DNA of 64,000 bases, taken from positions 21,443,501-21,507,500 of the forward strand of contig NW_024466512.1 in assembly GCF_017591425.1 (NCBI RefSeq), read 5' to 3'. Below the pieces are notes generated by a model. The model did not search any database. It was not told where the DNA came from and was given only the letters and a program-made list of their open reading frames with translations. A program made the translations under genes and the position numbers. The stretch comes from Ochotona curzoniae (Eukaryota > Chordata > Mammalia > Lagomorpha > Ochotonidae). Positions 1 to 10,105 of the stretch are shown in pieces; positions within the stretch are counted from its first letter, which is position 1; every line of letters begins with the position of its first letter.

Positions 1-1167
1 CTACTGCTAGAGAGCTAGTTCCACGAAGTGTTTGTTGGTCTGTTGGACATTTGAGACCCCAGGAAATCCCCTTTCTCGTAACGTTCTCCGCTTGGATCTG
101 ATCTCAACAGGGTGTCGTAGTCATTCTTCAGCACAGTTCTTAATTGGAGACCAAGAACCCTGGGCCTTTAGAGGTGGTCTAGCAGGAGAGTTCCAGGTAT
201 CAATATGAATTCACAACTGAATTGACATTTTCTTTGTTTTATGAGAAACCCTTATGTTGCGCATCAGATGGCTGGAAGGATTGGTCTGCCGAAGGCTTTC
301 TAGTCCCAAATTCAATTTAGTTACATAGCTGGATTTTAAATCAAATTTTCCCTCCTCTTTCACAGTAATTTCTGAAGGAGATGCTGCCAATCCCCCCGCG
401 CCTGCGAAGCGCAGCGGCTCTAGGTATACACTTCACATTGTTTCTTTGCAGGTCGCACAGCATTTAATCTGCGCCCGCAATGCACAATGCGCGCATGCTT
501 GTCTGCCAGCGGAAACTCCATGAGCAAAAACAATGATTAATGATGCCAGTGAATAGTGAAAGGGCTTTTAAATAATTTGTTCTTTATTTTATAATTACAA
601 CGTAAGCTTAAAAATAGCCTATTAATGAAAGTTTCCAAAAATAGGAAGGATTTTTGCTGCTTGAATTTGTTCATGGACTTTCAGGTGCTCTACTTTTCTC
701 CCCCCAACAGGTGCTCTGCTGCGCACAGCAAACTGAAGCGCATTGCTTTGGGGATAAAGCGTCTCCTGGACAGATAACCCTCTTCAGACCAAACCTCTCC
801 TCCTGACATTCTGTTCTGCCATCTTCTAATAGAGAGATGGTCTATTTAAGATCAGTTTAAAGAAAAAAAAAACCATAGACCTGTCCTAATTGAAATAGTT
901 TTTGCTTTTGTTTCTGTTTGTTTTTTCTATAAATTTAAATTAATATGCCACTAAAGCCATATAATTCAGTTTGGGTAGTTTCTATTCAGAAGCACTCCCC
1001 TCCCCCAGCAAAGAGGTGTTTATATGAGTAAAGCATAGTACACCCCTCTTCTTTAGGTCTGCCTGCAGTAGCCAGTTAATGTTAAGTTGGTAGTCTGCAG
1101 TGCACACCCATGTAAAGAAAAGAGTATTTTTCTGTCACTAAACCATTTCCTTTTTTTCTTCCCACAG
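1..1167 (+). other. OGA: OGA intron (3' part)
   Basis: No coding exon is recognised before the acceptor at 1161-1167. The stretch is mostly unique and AT-rich. A GC-richer island at about 390-540 carries TGCGCGCATGC and ACAATGATTAATGATG words and is discussed as a finding. Confidence 0.7.
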
Positions 1168-1272
1168 CGATTGTTGCCAATTGATGGGGCAAATGATCTC
1201 TTTTTTCAACCACCCCCACTGACTCCTACCTCCAAAGTTTATACTATCAGACCATATTTTCCTAAAGATGAG
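1168..1272 (+). CDS. OGA: OGA coding exon, fifth from the 3' end
   Basis: The acceptor TTCCCACAG is followed by [16 protein letters not shown] in phase 0. The exon ends PKDE before the donor GTAATT at 1273. It encodes 35 residues at the entry to the GNAT-like domain. Confidence 0.93.
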
Positions 1273-4200
1273 GTAATTGTCTACATACCACTGTGGCATG
1301 TAGCTACAGTATACATTCATAATTTTCCCTTCAAATCACTGGTTGAAAACAATGTTAGGTTTAAAATATAGGAGAAAGTTAATTAAAATATTTAGCATAA
1401 GAATGGAAAACCTAGAGTAAAAGGAAGAGCCTAAAGGTTTTTGTTTCTTTTTTAATATTTGTTTATTATATATTTGAAAGGCAGAGCTAGAGGGGGAGAA
1501 ATCTTCCATCCTTTAATTTACTCCCCAGATGCATGCAACAGTCAGAGCTGAGCTAATCTGAAGCGAGGAGTTTTTTTCAGGCTTCCTATGTGGGCTCCAG
1601 AGCCTTAGGATTTGGGTCATCTTCCACTGCTTTCCTAGGCACATTAGTCAGGAGCTGGGTGAGAATTGGAGCAGCCAGGACTTGAACTGGTCCCAAAATG
1701 GGATGCCAGCACTGCAGATAAAATTTTGTCAGCTGTGCCACAACACTGGGCCTGAACCTAAAGATTTCTTACTCCTTAAATTAAGGATTCGTGGAGCTGA
1801 TGCTGAGCTTCCGCAGGCTAATCTTCCACCCCGTGGCACCAGTGTCCCATATTGGCACCAGTTTGAGTCCTGGCTGCTCTACTTCCAATCTAGCTTTCTG
1901 CTTGTGGCCTGGGAAAGCAATAGGGGATGGTCCAAGTCGAGCCCCTGCAGCCACGTAAGAGACCCGGAGCTCTTGGTGCCTTGCTTTGGGTAAGCAAAGC
2001 TTTGGGATTGCAGCTACTTGGGGAGTAAACCAGCAACTGGAAGATCTTAATCTCTCCTCTATAAATCTACCTTTCCAATAAAATTAAATATTTAAAAACA
2101 ATAATAATAAGGACTTGTAATATATTGTCCAAAGTCCCTTTAAAAAAAAATCCAGGTGAAATACAGAGTTGGATTTACAAAACTATCCAAATGGTGAATG
2201 TTATAGTTGACTGATTTTTCTCCAGTATATTCTGTAATGTTCAGTTGTGAAGTACATTCAGGCTGTGAATCAGCTATAGGAAAAACAAGCAAACCTGTTG
2301 AAAAATGGTAATATGTTTAGTAGAATGTTTTGGAAATTTTTTAAGATATAGAGCTAGAGAGAGAAAGGGAGGGAGAAAGATTTTCTATCTGCTAGTTAAG
2401 TCCCCAGTGAGCAGGCCTAAATTTAGGAGTTTTATCTGGGTCTCCCAGGTGGGTGCAGAGGCCGAAAGACTTGGTCCATCTCTGCTGCTTTTCCAGGTGT
2501 GTTAGCAGAGAGCACGATCAGAAGTGGTTCAGCCAGGACTTGAACCAGTGCTGACCCCTTAGAAATCTTAGAGAATTGAGAGATTCTCAAGTTTGCTTAC
2601 TATCAGAAACTGTCTCTTATATAGCAGTTCTTAATGTATATTAAAATTGGGTTGTTTTCCACTGGTTCTGCTAATCTGACTTAGTGCTTAAATATCTTTT
2701 AAGCAAAGCAGTGGTGGTAGTTCTGACAGGACAGACAGTTTGTTACTCTCCTCCAGGCTGATTTAGGAGTCATATTAGATTTTGTTGCCATTTTTCTTGA
2801 AATGTCACTTAACTGGATTATATTTTCAGGCTTCCGTGTACAAGATTTGCAGAGAAATGTATGATGATGGAGTGGGTTTACCATTTCAAAGTCAGCCTGA
2901 CCTCATTGGAGACAAGTATGTGATGATTGTTTGGATTTGGGAGTAGACATTTTTATAGGTTTATCAACTTGTGGGGAGGTGATGAGTCGATTTCCTGAAT
3001 TGGAAGCAGAGTGCCCAGGACTCAGACCAGTGCTGTGTGCCGGGCATTGCGGTGGCTGCTCTATCAACTGCATCACTGCACCGGCCTTGGGATGCAAATT
3101 TTTTTGAAATCCCACTTTGTTTTTTGTAAAATCTCAGAATTAATGTGTGCACTTTTACTTTCTTTGAATTGAATTGTAGTTTCCACAAGTTGCTTTTCAA
3201 ATGCATTAGCTCTTGCATTACTGAAGTCTGAATTAGTCGTCAGTGGCTCACTGATCTTTTTCCTTCTGAGCAGGTTAGTAGGAGGATTGCTTTCCCTAAG
3301 CCTGGATTACTGCTTTGTTCTAGAAGATGAAGATGGCATCTGTGGTTATGCTCTGGGGACTGTAGATGTGACCCCGTTCATTAAGAAATGTAAAATTTCC
3401 TGGATTCCCTTCATGCAGGAAAAATATACCAAGCCGAATGGTGACAAAGAACTCTCTGAAGCTGAGGTAATGCTTGGATTTAAAATTGTGCTGTGGCAGT
3501 GGTTTTATTATTATTTTCTGATTAATAGGAGAGTAAGTGGATCGTTGTGAAATCGCTCCTGGATAGGTGTTTGGCACAAGTCTCATGTCTGAATCCTTGC
3601 ATCAACTCCCAGTTCTGCTCTCAGCTCCAGCTTCCTGTTCGTTGCACCCTGGAAGGGAACAGATGATAGCTGTAGAAGGTGGTCCTTGCCCTCCTGGGTC
3701 GGGTCCCCACTTAATTCTGGGTTATGAGTTTTGGCCTGTCCCAGCCTGGTTTTTGATGGGAATTTGAGTAGTGAGCCGGCAGATGAACGCCATCTCTTTC
3801 AGTCTGTTCCTGTCCTATGTTTTAAATGACATGAAAATAAATTTAAGAATCAATATATGTTTTTTCAATGATTTATGTACTTTTCTAAAGATTTATTTAT
3901 TTATTTATTTATGAAAAGGCAGATTCACAGAGAGAAGAGACAGAGAAAGATCTTCCACTGCTGGTTCACTCCCCAAGTTGCTGCAGCAGTCAGAGCTGCT
4001 TCTGGGTCTCCCACGTGGGAGCAGGGTCCCAAAGCTTTGGGCCGTCCTCTTCTGCTTTCCCAGGTCACAAGCAGAGAACCAGAAGGGAAGATAGCAGCTG
4101 GGACACAAACCAGCACCCATATGGGATCCTGGCACATGCAAAGCGAGGATTTAGCCACTAGGCTACTGCAACAGGCTCAGAAAATATTGTTGACCTGCAT

Positions 4201-5711
4201 AAGAATAGTTTCTGAAGTAGCACATTCCCCTCTGTAGATAAGTAATTAATGAAAGTGAAGAAGTTAATTCTTTCTTTTTACAGAAAATAATGCTAAGTTT
4301 CCATGAAGAACAGGAAGTGTTACCCGAAACTTTCCTTGCCAACTTTCCTTCTCTGATAAAAATGGATATTCACAAAAAAGTAACTGACCCAAGTGTGGCC
4401 AAAAGCATGATGGCTTGTCTTCTGTCCTCACTGAAGGCTAATGGTGAGTGCATATGGCGGCGTAGTGTTCAGACAGGACTATATTTCAGGATAACAGTGG
4501 AAAGAAGTGAAGTTTATGCTGCTCCTTCCCCAATAATTACGTTTTGTTTCTAAATTGTTAATGGTGAATGAATTCCTTCTGTCAACCACGGAAAAATATC
4601 CTCCACTATGAACTCTTACTGTGAATGCTAATTAAATCAGAAGTGAGCACGTGCGGTTAACATTTCTTTTGCTGAAATAGCTGAAAATTTTAAATGAACC
4701 TAAAGAAAGAAACCTTAGGATTTTTGTTAGTGTTTTAATCTGAATTCAGCCATATTCAGAAGTACTTTGCTTTACTTTAGCAGTGTGAAAACTTTCTCTA
4801 AAGGACCAGGTATTCAAAGTTAATTTTTAAGAGCTTCATATAATCTTGACTTGCATATTATTTTTTTTAAAGATTTATTTATTTTTATTACAAAGTCAGA
4901 TATAGAGAGAGGAGGAGAGACAGAGAGGAAGATCTTCCGTCCGGTGATTCACTCCCCAAGTGACCCCAACGGCCAGTACTGCGCCAATCTGAGGAACCAG
5001 GAACCTCCTCCAGGTCTCCCACACGAGTGCAGGGTCCCAAAGCTTTGGGCCGTCCTGGACTGCTTTCCCAGGCCACAAGTGGAGCTGTTGGGATTAGAAC
5101 CAGCGCTCATATGGGATCCCTGCGCGTTCAAGGCTGGGACTTTAGCTGCTAGGCCACGCCATGGGCCAGCTTGCATTTTAAACAGTCCTTTGAAAATGTA
5201 AAAACAAACATTTTAGCCTTGGGCCATATGAAAATGAGTAGTTTGCTGGGAGAGTTGTTGATACCTGAGAGTGCATCTTAAGGGTTGGTGGTGTCCTTTG
5301 TGGGTGTCAGTTTTATATTTGAAGCAGAATTTATTGTAAGTCATAGAATTCACAGAGTTCGGGGTTATAATGTCTCTGAACAGAAGTGTTCCTTGCCTTT
5401 TTTTGTTTTGTAAGGACATTTTCATTTTTTTAATAATGAACTTTTAATAATGAGATATTGAAATAGGAGAACTTGTATAATGAAAGTTAGGAGCTGATAG
5501 CTCCTGTTATTTTATTAAAGATTAACAGTCCATATTCATAATTTTGTGTTTTGTATGTTTTGTTTTATTTCTAGGCTCTCGGGGGGCATTCTGTGAAGTG
5601 AGACCAGATGATAAAAGAATTCTGGAGTTTTACAGCAAGTTGGGGTGTTTTGAAATTGCAAAAATGGAAGGATTTCCGAAGGATGTGGTTATCCTCGGTC
5701 GGAGCCTGTGA
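1168..5711 (+). CDS. OGA: OGA (MGEA5), C-terminal coding exons: protein O-GlcNAcase
   Basis: Five exons join in frame: 1168-1272, 2830-2915, 3274-3466, 4284-4443 and 5575-5711. All introns are GT-AG. The 681 nt encode the last 226 residues and stop at TGA 5709-5711. I recognise the human C-terminus from [35 protein letters not shown] and the ending [16 protein letters not shown] is the nucleocytoplasmic hydrolase that removes O-GlcNAc from Ser/Thr; its catalytic GH84 domain lies upstream of this window. The part here is the C-terminal GNAT-like (pseudo-acetyltransferase) domain and its approach, roughly residues 690-916 of the human 916-residue protein. No frameshift or premature stop is seen, so the gene looks intact. 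The 5' exons are outside the window. Confidence 0.97.
1449..1752 (-). mobile_element. lagomorph C-type SINE, old
   Basis: Reads tail-first (TTTAATATTTG...GGCAGAG) and ends CACAACACTGGGCC, the reverse of the SINE head. It is diverged and lies head to head with the next copy, within an OGA intron. Confidence 0.8.
1791..2100 (+). mobile_element. lagomorph C-type SINE
   Basis: Head-to-tail copy in an OGA intron. TGTCCCATATTGGCACCAG and TTTGAGTCCTGG (B-box region) are followed by CTTTCCAATAAAATTAAAT and an A-rich tail. Confidence 0.85.
2336..2559 (-). mobile_element. C-type SINE, truncated
   Basis: Antisense copy starting TTTTAAGATATAGAG and ending near GAACCAGTGCTGACC, so the tRNA-like head is missing. 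OGA intron. Confidence 0.7.
2830..2915 (+). CDS. OGA: OGA coding exon, fourth from the 3' end
   Basis: The acceptor TTTTCAG precedes [16 protein letters not shown], and the exon reads through to IGDK, whose Lys codon is split by the donor GTATGT at 2916. Confidence 0.95.
2990..3086 (-). mobile_element. C-type SINE head fragment
   Basis: Only the head-proximal part is visible (GGAAGCAGAGTGCCCAGGAC to CACTGCACCGGCC). Short and diverged. Confidence 0.5.
3274..3466 (+). CDS. OGA: OGA coding exon, third from the 3' end
   Basis: The acceptor TGAGCAG precedes (K)[15 protein letters not shown]. The exon contains [15 protein letters not shown], the beta-strand core of the GNAT-like fold, and ends LSEAE before GTAATG at 3467. 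Confidence 0.96.
3540..3838 (+). mobile_element. C-type SINE, old
   Basis: TTGGCACAAGTCTCATGTC, CAGCTCCAGCTTCCTG and GAGCCGGCAGATG follow in SINE order. It is heavily diverged. It starts about 75 nt after the OGA exon ending at 3466. Confidence 0.6.
3881..4179 (-). mobile_element. lagomorph C-type SINE
   Basis: Begins AAAGATTTATTTATTTATTT and ends ACTAGGCTACTGCAACAGGC. Full length, about 100 nt before the OGA exon at 4284. Confidence 0.88.
4284..4443 (+). CDS. OGA: OGA coding exon, second from the 3' end
   Basis: The acceptor TTTTTACAG precedes [15 protein letters not shown]. The exon ends with a split Gly codon (AAT G) at the donor GTGAGT, 4444. Confidence 0.96.
4861..5167 (-). mobile_element. 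lagomorph C-type SINE, young
   Basis: Close to the common young type (AAAGTCAGATATAGAGAGAG, CCCATATGAGCG in reverse). CTTGCAT flanks both ends, a likely target-site duplication. Confidence 0.93.
5575..5711 (+). CDS. OGA: OGA last coding exon
   Basis: The acceptor TTATTTCTAG precedes (G)[12 protein letters not shown]. The exon encodes [15 protein letters not shown] and the terminal ILGRSL, then TGA at 5709-5711. Confidence 0.97.
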
Positions 5712-6014
5712 CATTTGTTGGCACTGTGAACTGTCCAAAAGTCTCCTGACTCCACCTTGTGGGTGGTGGTTGGGGTCTTCATACAGTTCAGCTTCTCAAA
5801 CGGCAACAAATCAAACCAACTGAATTGGAAACAAGGAAGACTGTGTATACTTACCTATCACACCTGCAGACTCCTCAACTGTTTGAAAGAGGATAGTAAT
5901 GCTGCAGCTGTCCTGTGGAGCTGTGCTGGAGCCTCTTTCTGCGGCTTTGGATCTTGTTGTGTTAGGTGTCACCAGGACCTCCTCCATGGGTACATGCAGG
6001 GAAGGGGGCTCCTT

Positions 6015-6020
6015 AATAAA
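6015..6020 (+). other. OGA: possible alternative OGA polyadenylation signal
   Basis: AATAAA about 300 nt after the OGA stop. The downstream sequence is only moderately U/GU-rich, so use is uncertain. Confidence 0.35.
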
Positions 6021-7564
6021 TGTAGTCAGCACTATTTTCTGCATCCAGTGTGGTTGCATTTCTCCCCTAAAATCACTCTTGTCATCTTCAGTATTGAGTG
6101 AGAAGTCTCATGCTCTGTGGAGATGAAGCGTGACAGTGAATTTCAGAGGCTCCTGGGTAAAGATTCAAGTTGGGGTGGTTGTGGCATTGGTTCAGGGGGA
6201 TTTCAATTTTTCTGTAAAGCCCTGCCTGGCCAGTTGTCCTCTGTAGTGACCATTGGTTCCAGGTTGTTGTGCTTTGTAGGGACAAATGTGCAGTTGGTTT
6301 GTGACAAAAGCCTAAAATTGATAAACTTGTAAAATTCATTGTATATAAACTACTCGCTGTAACTGACTGCTTTGTGTTCACAGTTTTTGTAAATTTTCCT
6401 TTTGAAAATGAAAGGGTGTGGATTCAGGATGGCACTTTGAATAATGTAAATCAGTGGCAGGTAGATTTTCTTGTTATCTTTGATTTTTTTATAAGTTCTA
6501 TTACTTTTCAAGTGCCTCCCACCTTGGGGTAGGCCACGACCACTTGGAGTACGAGAGCCTGACTTCATGGGACTCTGTTGCAAAGTGCAGTCACTTCTGA
6601 AAATGAACGTCAATGACAGGTCAGCCTGTGAAATGACAGAGCTGACATCTGTCGGGCCAGGGCCCGGGGACTGGTGGGTCCCATTTGCCCTTAGAACAGT
6701 TGTCCTGTAATCTCAAGACCTGTCACTACTGGTTTTATTAAATCAAGCCTTTAATTCTTGCATGTTTATATCTAATTTTTAAAGAATGAGCACACTTGAA
6801 CCGATGATTTATGGTTACCCTCTTTTTCCTTTAATCACAGGTCTGGAAGCTTCATGTGTTTTAATTTAGATTTGTGTGTTTTAAGGATTCTGAACATGAG
6901 GCTGGCAGTAATTTCTATAGGATTCCTTTTTTTCTGTCATGGCTGGTTGACTTGTAACCATAGATTTTGTGTTAGTCACATTGCTTCCTGCAGTTTTGCA
7001 TCAGGTGTTTAACTTTAAGCTGAGTGTAGCGTACTTGAAATATTTTTCTTCACAGAATGCCACCAGTGCGGTCTTTGAGAGACTCAGTGTGGTACTCCAC
7101 CCGAGCGTGCAGACTGAGTGGGCGAGAGGAGAGAGGCAAGAACTGGCTCTAAACAGCGGAGGAGGCGCCCAGCCTGGTGCGAGAGGAAGGTTAAAGAGGC
7201 TAAAATAATCAGGGTTATGTTTGAGGACACCTCAAAACCTAGTGGATAGATAGCATTTTACTCGGAGGATTTCAGGGTCAACCTTGTAACAATCAGGATT
7301 TTCAGAAAGTTGCTTTTTTTTTTTTTTTTTTTTTTAATCTTGGTTTGTAAGAATCATCTTGACTAGTTTTGGTCGCAAGTGTTAACCGTATGAAACAGCT
7401 GTCTGGGTGTATGCCGTCGGCACACTAGAATTGCAAAGAGCTGTCTTCCATGGTTATGAATATTTATTAAAGCTGGAATGACATTTCATTGATTGTTTAT
7501 ATCACAACTCAGTTCCTGTAGAAAACGAACTGTAAAACCTATCTGAAGACCATGCAAGAGGCAA

Positions 7565-7570
7565 AATAAA
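7565..7570 (+). other. OGA: OGA polyadenylation signal
   Basis: AATAAA is followed within 20-45 nt by the GU-rich TGCGTGTACTGTGTGC, a typical downstream element. Cleavage is expected near 7585-7590. Confidence 0.8.
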
Positions 7571-7799
7571 ACTTGAAATGAATGCGTGTACTGTGTGCAC
7601 TGACTTCTTCCACTCTCCCTGTTGGCGCAGTGGGAGACTGCTCCTGGCCCCTTCCTGCGCCCCTGCAGGCCGGTCAAGGCCAAGCGCAGGGCACAGCGAC
7701 TAGACCTCCAGCCCGTCACAGCCTGGTTACGAAGCAGCGGGACCTGTGACCCGTGGGTCTGATAGGATAGGCAGAGGATAGTTTGCCTTTTTTTTTTTT

Positions 7800-8720
7800 T
7801 GGTTACTCAGGGCGCGTGAAAGCTGGAGGGAGCGGCGCTAAGTTGGGGTGAGGGATGTTGCTGAGCTGACTGAGGTACAGGCATGCCAGTTAACCGGCCC
7901 TCAGCCCACGCCCACGTCTGCTGAGGGCTTGCGTGGGAATTCCTCAAGCTGGGAATCGGCTTTGCCTTTCCCCGCCCTCGACAAAACAGATTTGAGCTTT
8001 TGGGAGTCTTCACCGGGGGAGGGAGTAGGGAAGATTTTCACGCTGAGATTTACACCCCCTTGCCTAGGACTTCCTATGGGTGGGAGTAGAGACAACTAGA
8101 GGGACGGCCCCGTGGAAGGAGAAATGAGCCTTCCCCGCAAACTGTGAAGTCCCCTTCTTCCCGCAGCCCGGGCGCTGCGGGGCGAGACGGGCTGGGGTCG
8201 GCGGGTCGGCGCGCTCTGGGTGCCTTGGGGCTCCCATCCCGGAGCGTCTCCTTTAACAGGCGGGGCCGGAACTGGTGGAGGGTCCCTTGCTTTGTACGTG
8301 TCGGGGGCGGGGTCTGGGCACTGCCCTTGCAGCATGGCTGCCGGCGCTGCCGCCGCCTTGGCCGTCCTAAGTCAGGAGAGTCGAGGCCGGGCCGGGGCTG
8401 TCGGGCCTCTTCGCATTCCGGCCCCAGTCACTATGGACAGTTTCTTCTTCGGTACCCGGGAGAAGAGGGGGCGGAGGGCGGTGCTGGGCTGCACGAGGCG
8501 GGGAGGAGGGGCGGGAGTGCGGCTGCCGGCGCGTCGTGGGTGGGGCGCGGGGCTGCCTCGCTGTGCGTGGCGGAGAGGGAGCCCAGCTCCGGCCTCTCGA
8601 GCGCCGGGACCCTTGCTGCAGCCCGGTGAAGCCGACCCAGGGCCAGGAGTTGCGCGAGTTGGGGCAGCTGGCGGGCCATGGCTGCACGTGACTGCGGTGC
8701 GGTGAAGGAACGCCCCCCTT
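7800..8720. promoter_or_regulatory. NPM3: CpG island and promoter of NPM3
   Basis: CpG density rises sharply from about 8100 and falls after exon 1. A GC box (GGGGGCGGGG) at about 8303-8312 lies roughly 25 nt before the start codon, and no TATA box is seen. Only about 0.75 kb separates it from the OGA polyadenylation site. Confidence 0.75.
8334..8451 (+). CDS. NPM3: NPM3 coding exon 1
   Basis: ATG to TTCTTCTTCG, ending in a split Gly codon before GTACCC at 8452. It encodes the variable Ala-rich N-terminus and the first core strand. Confidence 0.93.
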
Positions 8721-9700
8721 CACCCCGAGACGCGCACTCAGGCACACCCACGCTTTCTCCCAGGCTGCGAGCTCTCCGGGCAGACGCGCTCTTTCACCTT
8801 CAAGGTGGAGCAAGAGGATGACGCGGAGCACGTGTTGGCACTGACCATGGTGAGGAGCGACAGAGGGGGTGGCAGGAGGACCTCCTGGGCAAGCCGCCAA
8901 TCCCCTCCTCCCCACCCTGGCAGCTGCTCTAGCCAGGGAACCCAGGCACCTGTGTGACCACAGCGGTCCTCCTGGGGGCCCATGTACCCTTCCCAGCTCT
9001 GCCTCACCGAGGGGGCCAAGGAGGAGTGTAACGTCGTAGAAGTGGTGGCCCGGAGCCATGACCACCAAGAGATTGCAGTCCCTGTGGCCAACCTCAGGTT
9101 GTCCTGTCAGCCCATGGTGAGTTCTCAGATCACCCTGCGAGTGCTTGCACTCGGGTGCGTCGGGGGTGGGGGAGTTTAGTACTGGTCACAGCCCCCAAGG
9201 GTCACCCGAAGCCTTGATCTTCCAGCTCAGCCTGGATGACTTCCAGCTCCAACCACCTGTCACCTTCCGCCTGAAGTCCGGCTCGGGCCCCGTGTGCATC
9301 ACTGGGCGGCACCAGATTGGTGAGCCGAGGGCCTGGCACTCTCCTCTGCCCTCACCCAGGGGGCTCCCCATCAGCCTGCTGCCCAGCTGCAGCTCGGCTC
9401 TGTCTCCACCATGTGCCCTCCATGAAACCTGTCCCAGTGACACGGGTGCTTGGCTTCTGTCACCCACCCATCCTGAGCTTGGGGAGGTCATGGTCCCTGG
9501 GAGCCTAGCGCCACACAACCCGAGTGGGCGCTACAGGGTGTGGGCAGTTTGGTCTTAATCCTTAACACGCTGTCTGTCCCCCAGTTACCATAAGCAATGA
9601 TACCTCCGAAGAAGAGGAGAGTGAGGAAGAAGAGACTGACGGGGAGGATGCTGAGCTGTGCCCCATCCTGCCAGCCAAAAAGCAGGGGGGCAGGCCTTAG
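8334..9700 (+). CDS. NPM3: NPM3, nucleoplasmin-3
   Basis: Five coding exons, 8334-8451, 8764-8849, 8997-9116, 9226-9319 and 9585-9700, join to 534 nt and 177 residues (human 178). All introns are GT-AG. The start is the ATG in GCAGCATGGCTGCC. The order is an Ala-rich N-terminus (MAAGAAAALAVLSQES), the nucleoplasmin core from about residue 35 (TMDSFFFGCELSG, CNVVEVVARSHDHQEIAVPV, SLDDFQLQPPVTFRLKSGSG, ITGRHQI), an acidic tract (EEEESEEEEETDGEDAE) and the C-terminal CPILPAKKQGGRP. NPM3 is a nucleolar member of the histone-chaperone family that associates with NPM1 and ribosome biogenesis. The C-terminus lacks the long NPM1 nucleic-acid-binding extension, as in other NPM3 proteins. The core reads VCITGRHQ where I recall VRITGRHQ in human. 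Confidence 0.97.
8764..8849 (+). CDS. NPM3: NPM3 coding exon 2
   Basis: Completes the split Gly and encodes CELSGQTRSFTFKVEQEDDA to LALTM. The donor GTGAGG is at 8850. Confidence 0.95.
8997..9116 (+). CDS. NPM3: NPM3 coding exon 3
   Basis: Acceptor CCTTCCCAG, then LCLTEGAKEECNVVEVVA, ending LSCQPM before GTGAGT at 9117. Forty residues, phase 0 at both ends. Confidence 0.96.
9226..9319 (+). CDS. NPM3: NPM3 coding exon 4
   Basis: Acceptor ATCTTCCAG, then LSLDDFQLQPPVTFRLKS, ending with a split Val codon (ATT G) before GTGAGC at 9320. Confidence 0.96.
9585..9700 (+). CDS. NPM3: NPM3 coding exon 5 with stop
   Basis: Acceptor CCCCCAG, then (V)TISNDTSEEEESEEEEETD and CPILPAKKQGGRP, TAG at 9698-9700. 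The exon continues to 9709, where a GTGAGT donor opens a 3' UTR intron. Confidence 0.95.
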
Positions 9701-9784
9701 CCCCTCTGGGTGAGTCACGGAGGAGCACCCGGTGGGTGGAGCACGGGAGGGCCTAGATGCTGATCCCCCCTGTGCTGTTTGCAG

Positions 9785-10105
9785 GTTAGCTAGCTGCCTG
9801 TTGTGTGCGCCCTGCACCACGTTCCTGGACACATGTCAAGGATGTCACATTTCTCTCCATTGAAGAGCAGGCCTGGGGACAGGGGCTGGGAGTGACAGGG
9901 GCTGCACCAGGCCTGGTGTGTCCCTCTTCTCCAGGACTGTGAGGAATTCTGACCTTCAGTCCTGACCTTGTCACCTCACCTCCCTCCGCAGGTTGGAGGT
10001 GGTGTTGGCAGCTCGCAAGAAGGCATTTTTAAAAAAAACACTTTTTACAATTTTTTTTTTTTTTTTTGGATGACAATTGCAATAAAGTTGGCCTAGGGTG
10101 GTTTT
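9785..10105 (+). other. NPM3: NPM3 last exon, 3' UTR only
   Basis: The donor GTGAGT at 9710 pairs with CTGTTTGCAG ending at 9784. The exon junction lies only 9 nt after the stop, so nonsense-mediated decay would not be expected. Confidence 0.75.
10081..10086 (+). other. NPM3: NPM3 polyadenylation signal
   Basis: AATAAA with the GU/U-rich TTTGTGTGACTTCTTCTC about 35 nt downstream. Confidence 0.8.

Larger units (their letters stand above)
5712..7588 (+). other. OGA: OGA 3' UTR
   Basis: Non-coding sequence from the OGA stop to the AATAAA at 7565-7570, about 1.87 kb, which fits the long OGA 3' UTR. It has no SINE, in contrast to the OGA introns. A run of 22 T lies at 7314-7335. An earlier AATAAA at 6015-6020 could give a shorter transcript. 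Confidence 0.8.

Noticed and set aside
1087..1371. Independent 94-codon gene at the OGA exon
   Set aside because: The middle is OGA exon 1168-1272; the ends are intron read through in the same frame.
8367..9068. 233-codon open frame antisense to NPM3
   Set aside because: Shadow of the NPM3 exons and the GC-rich first intron; no domain.
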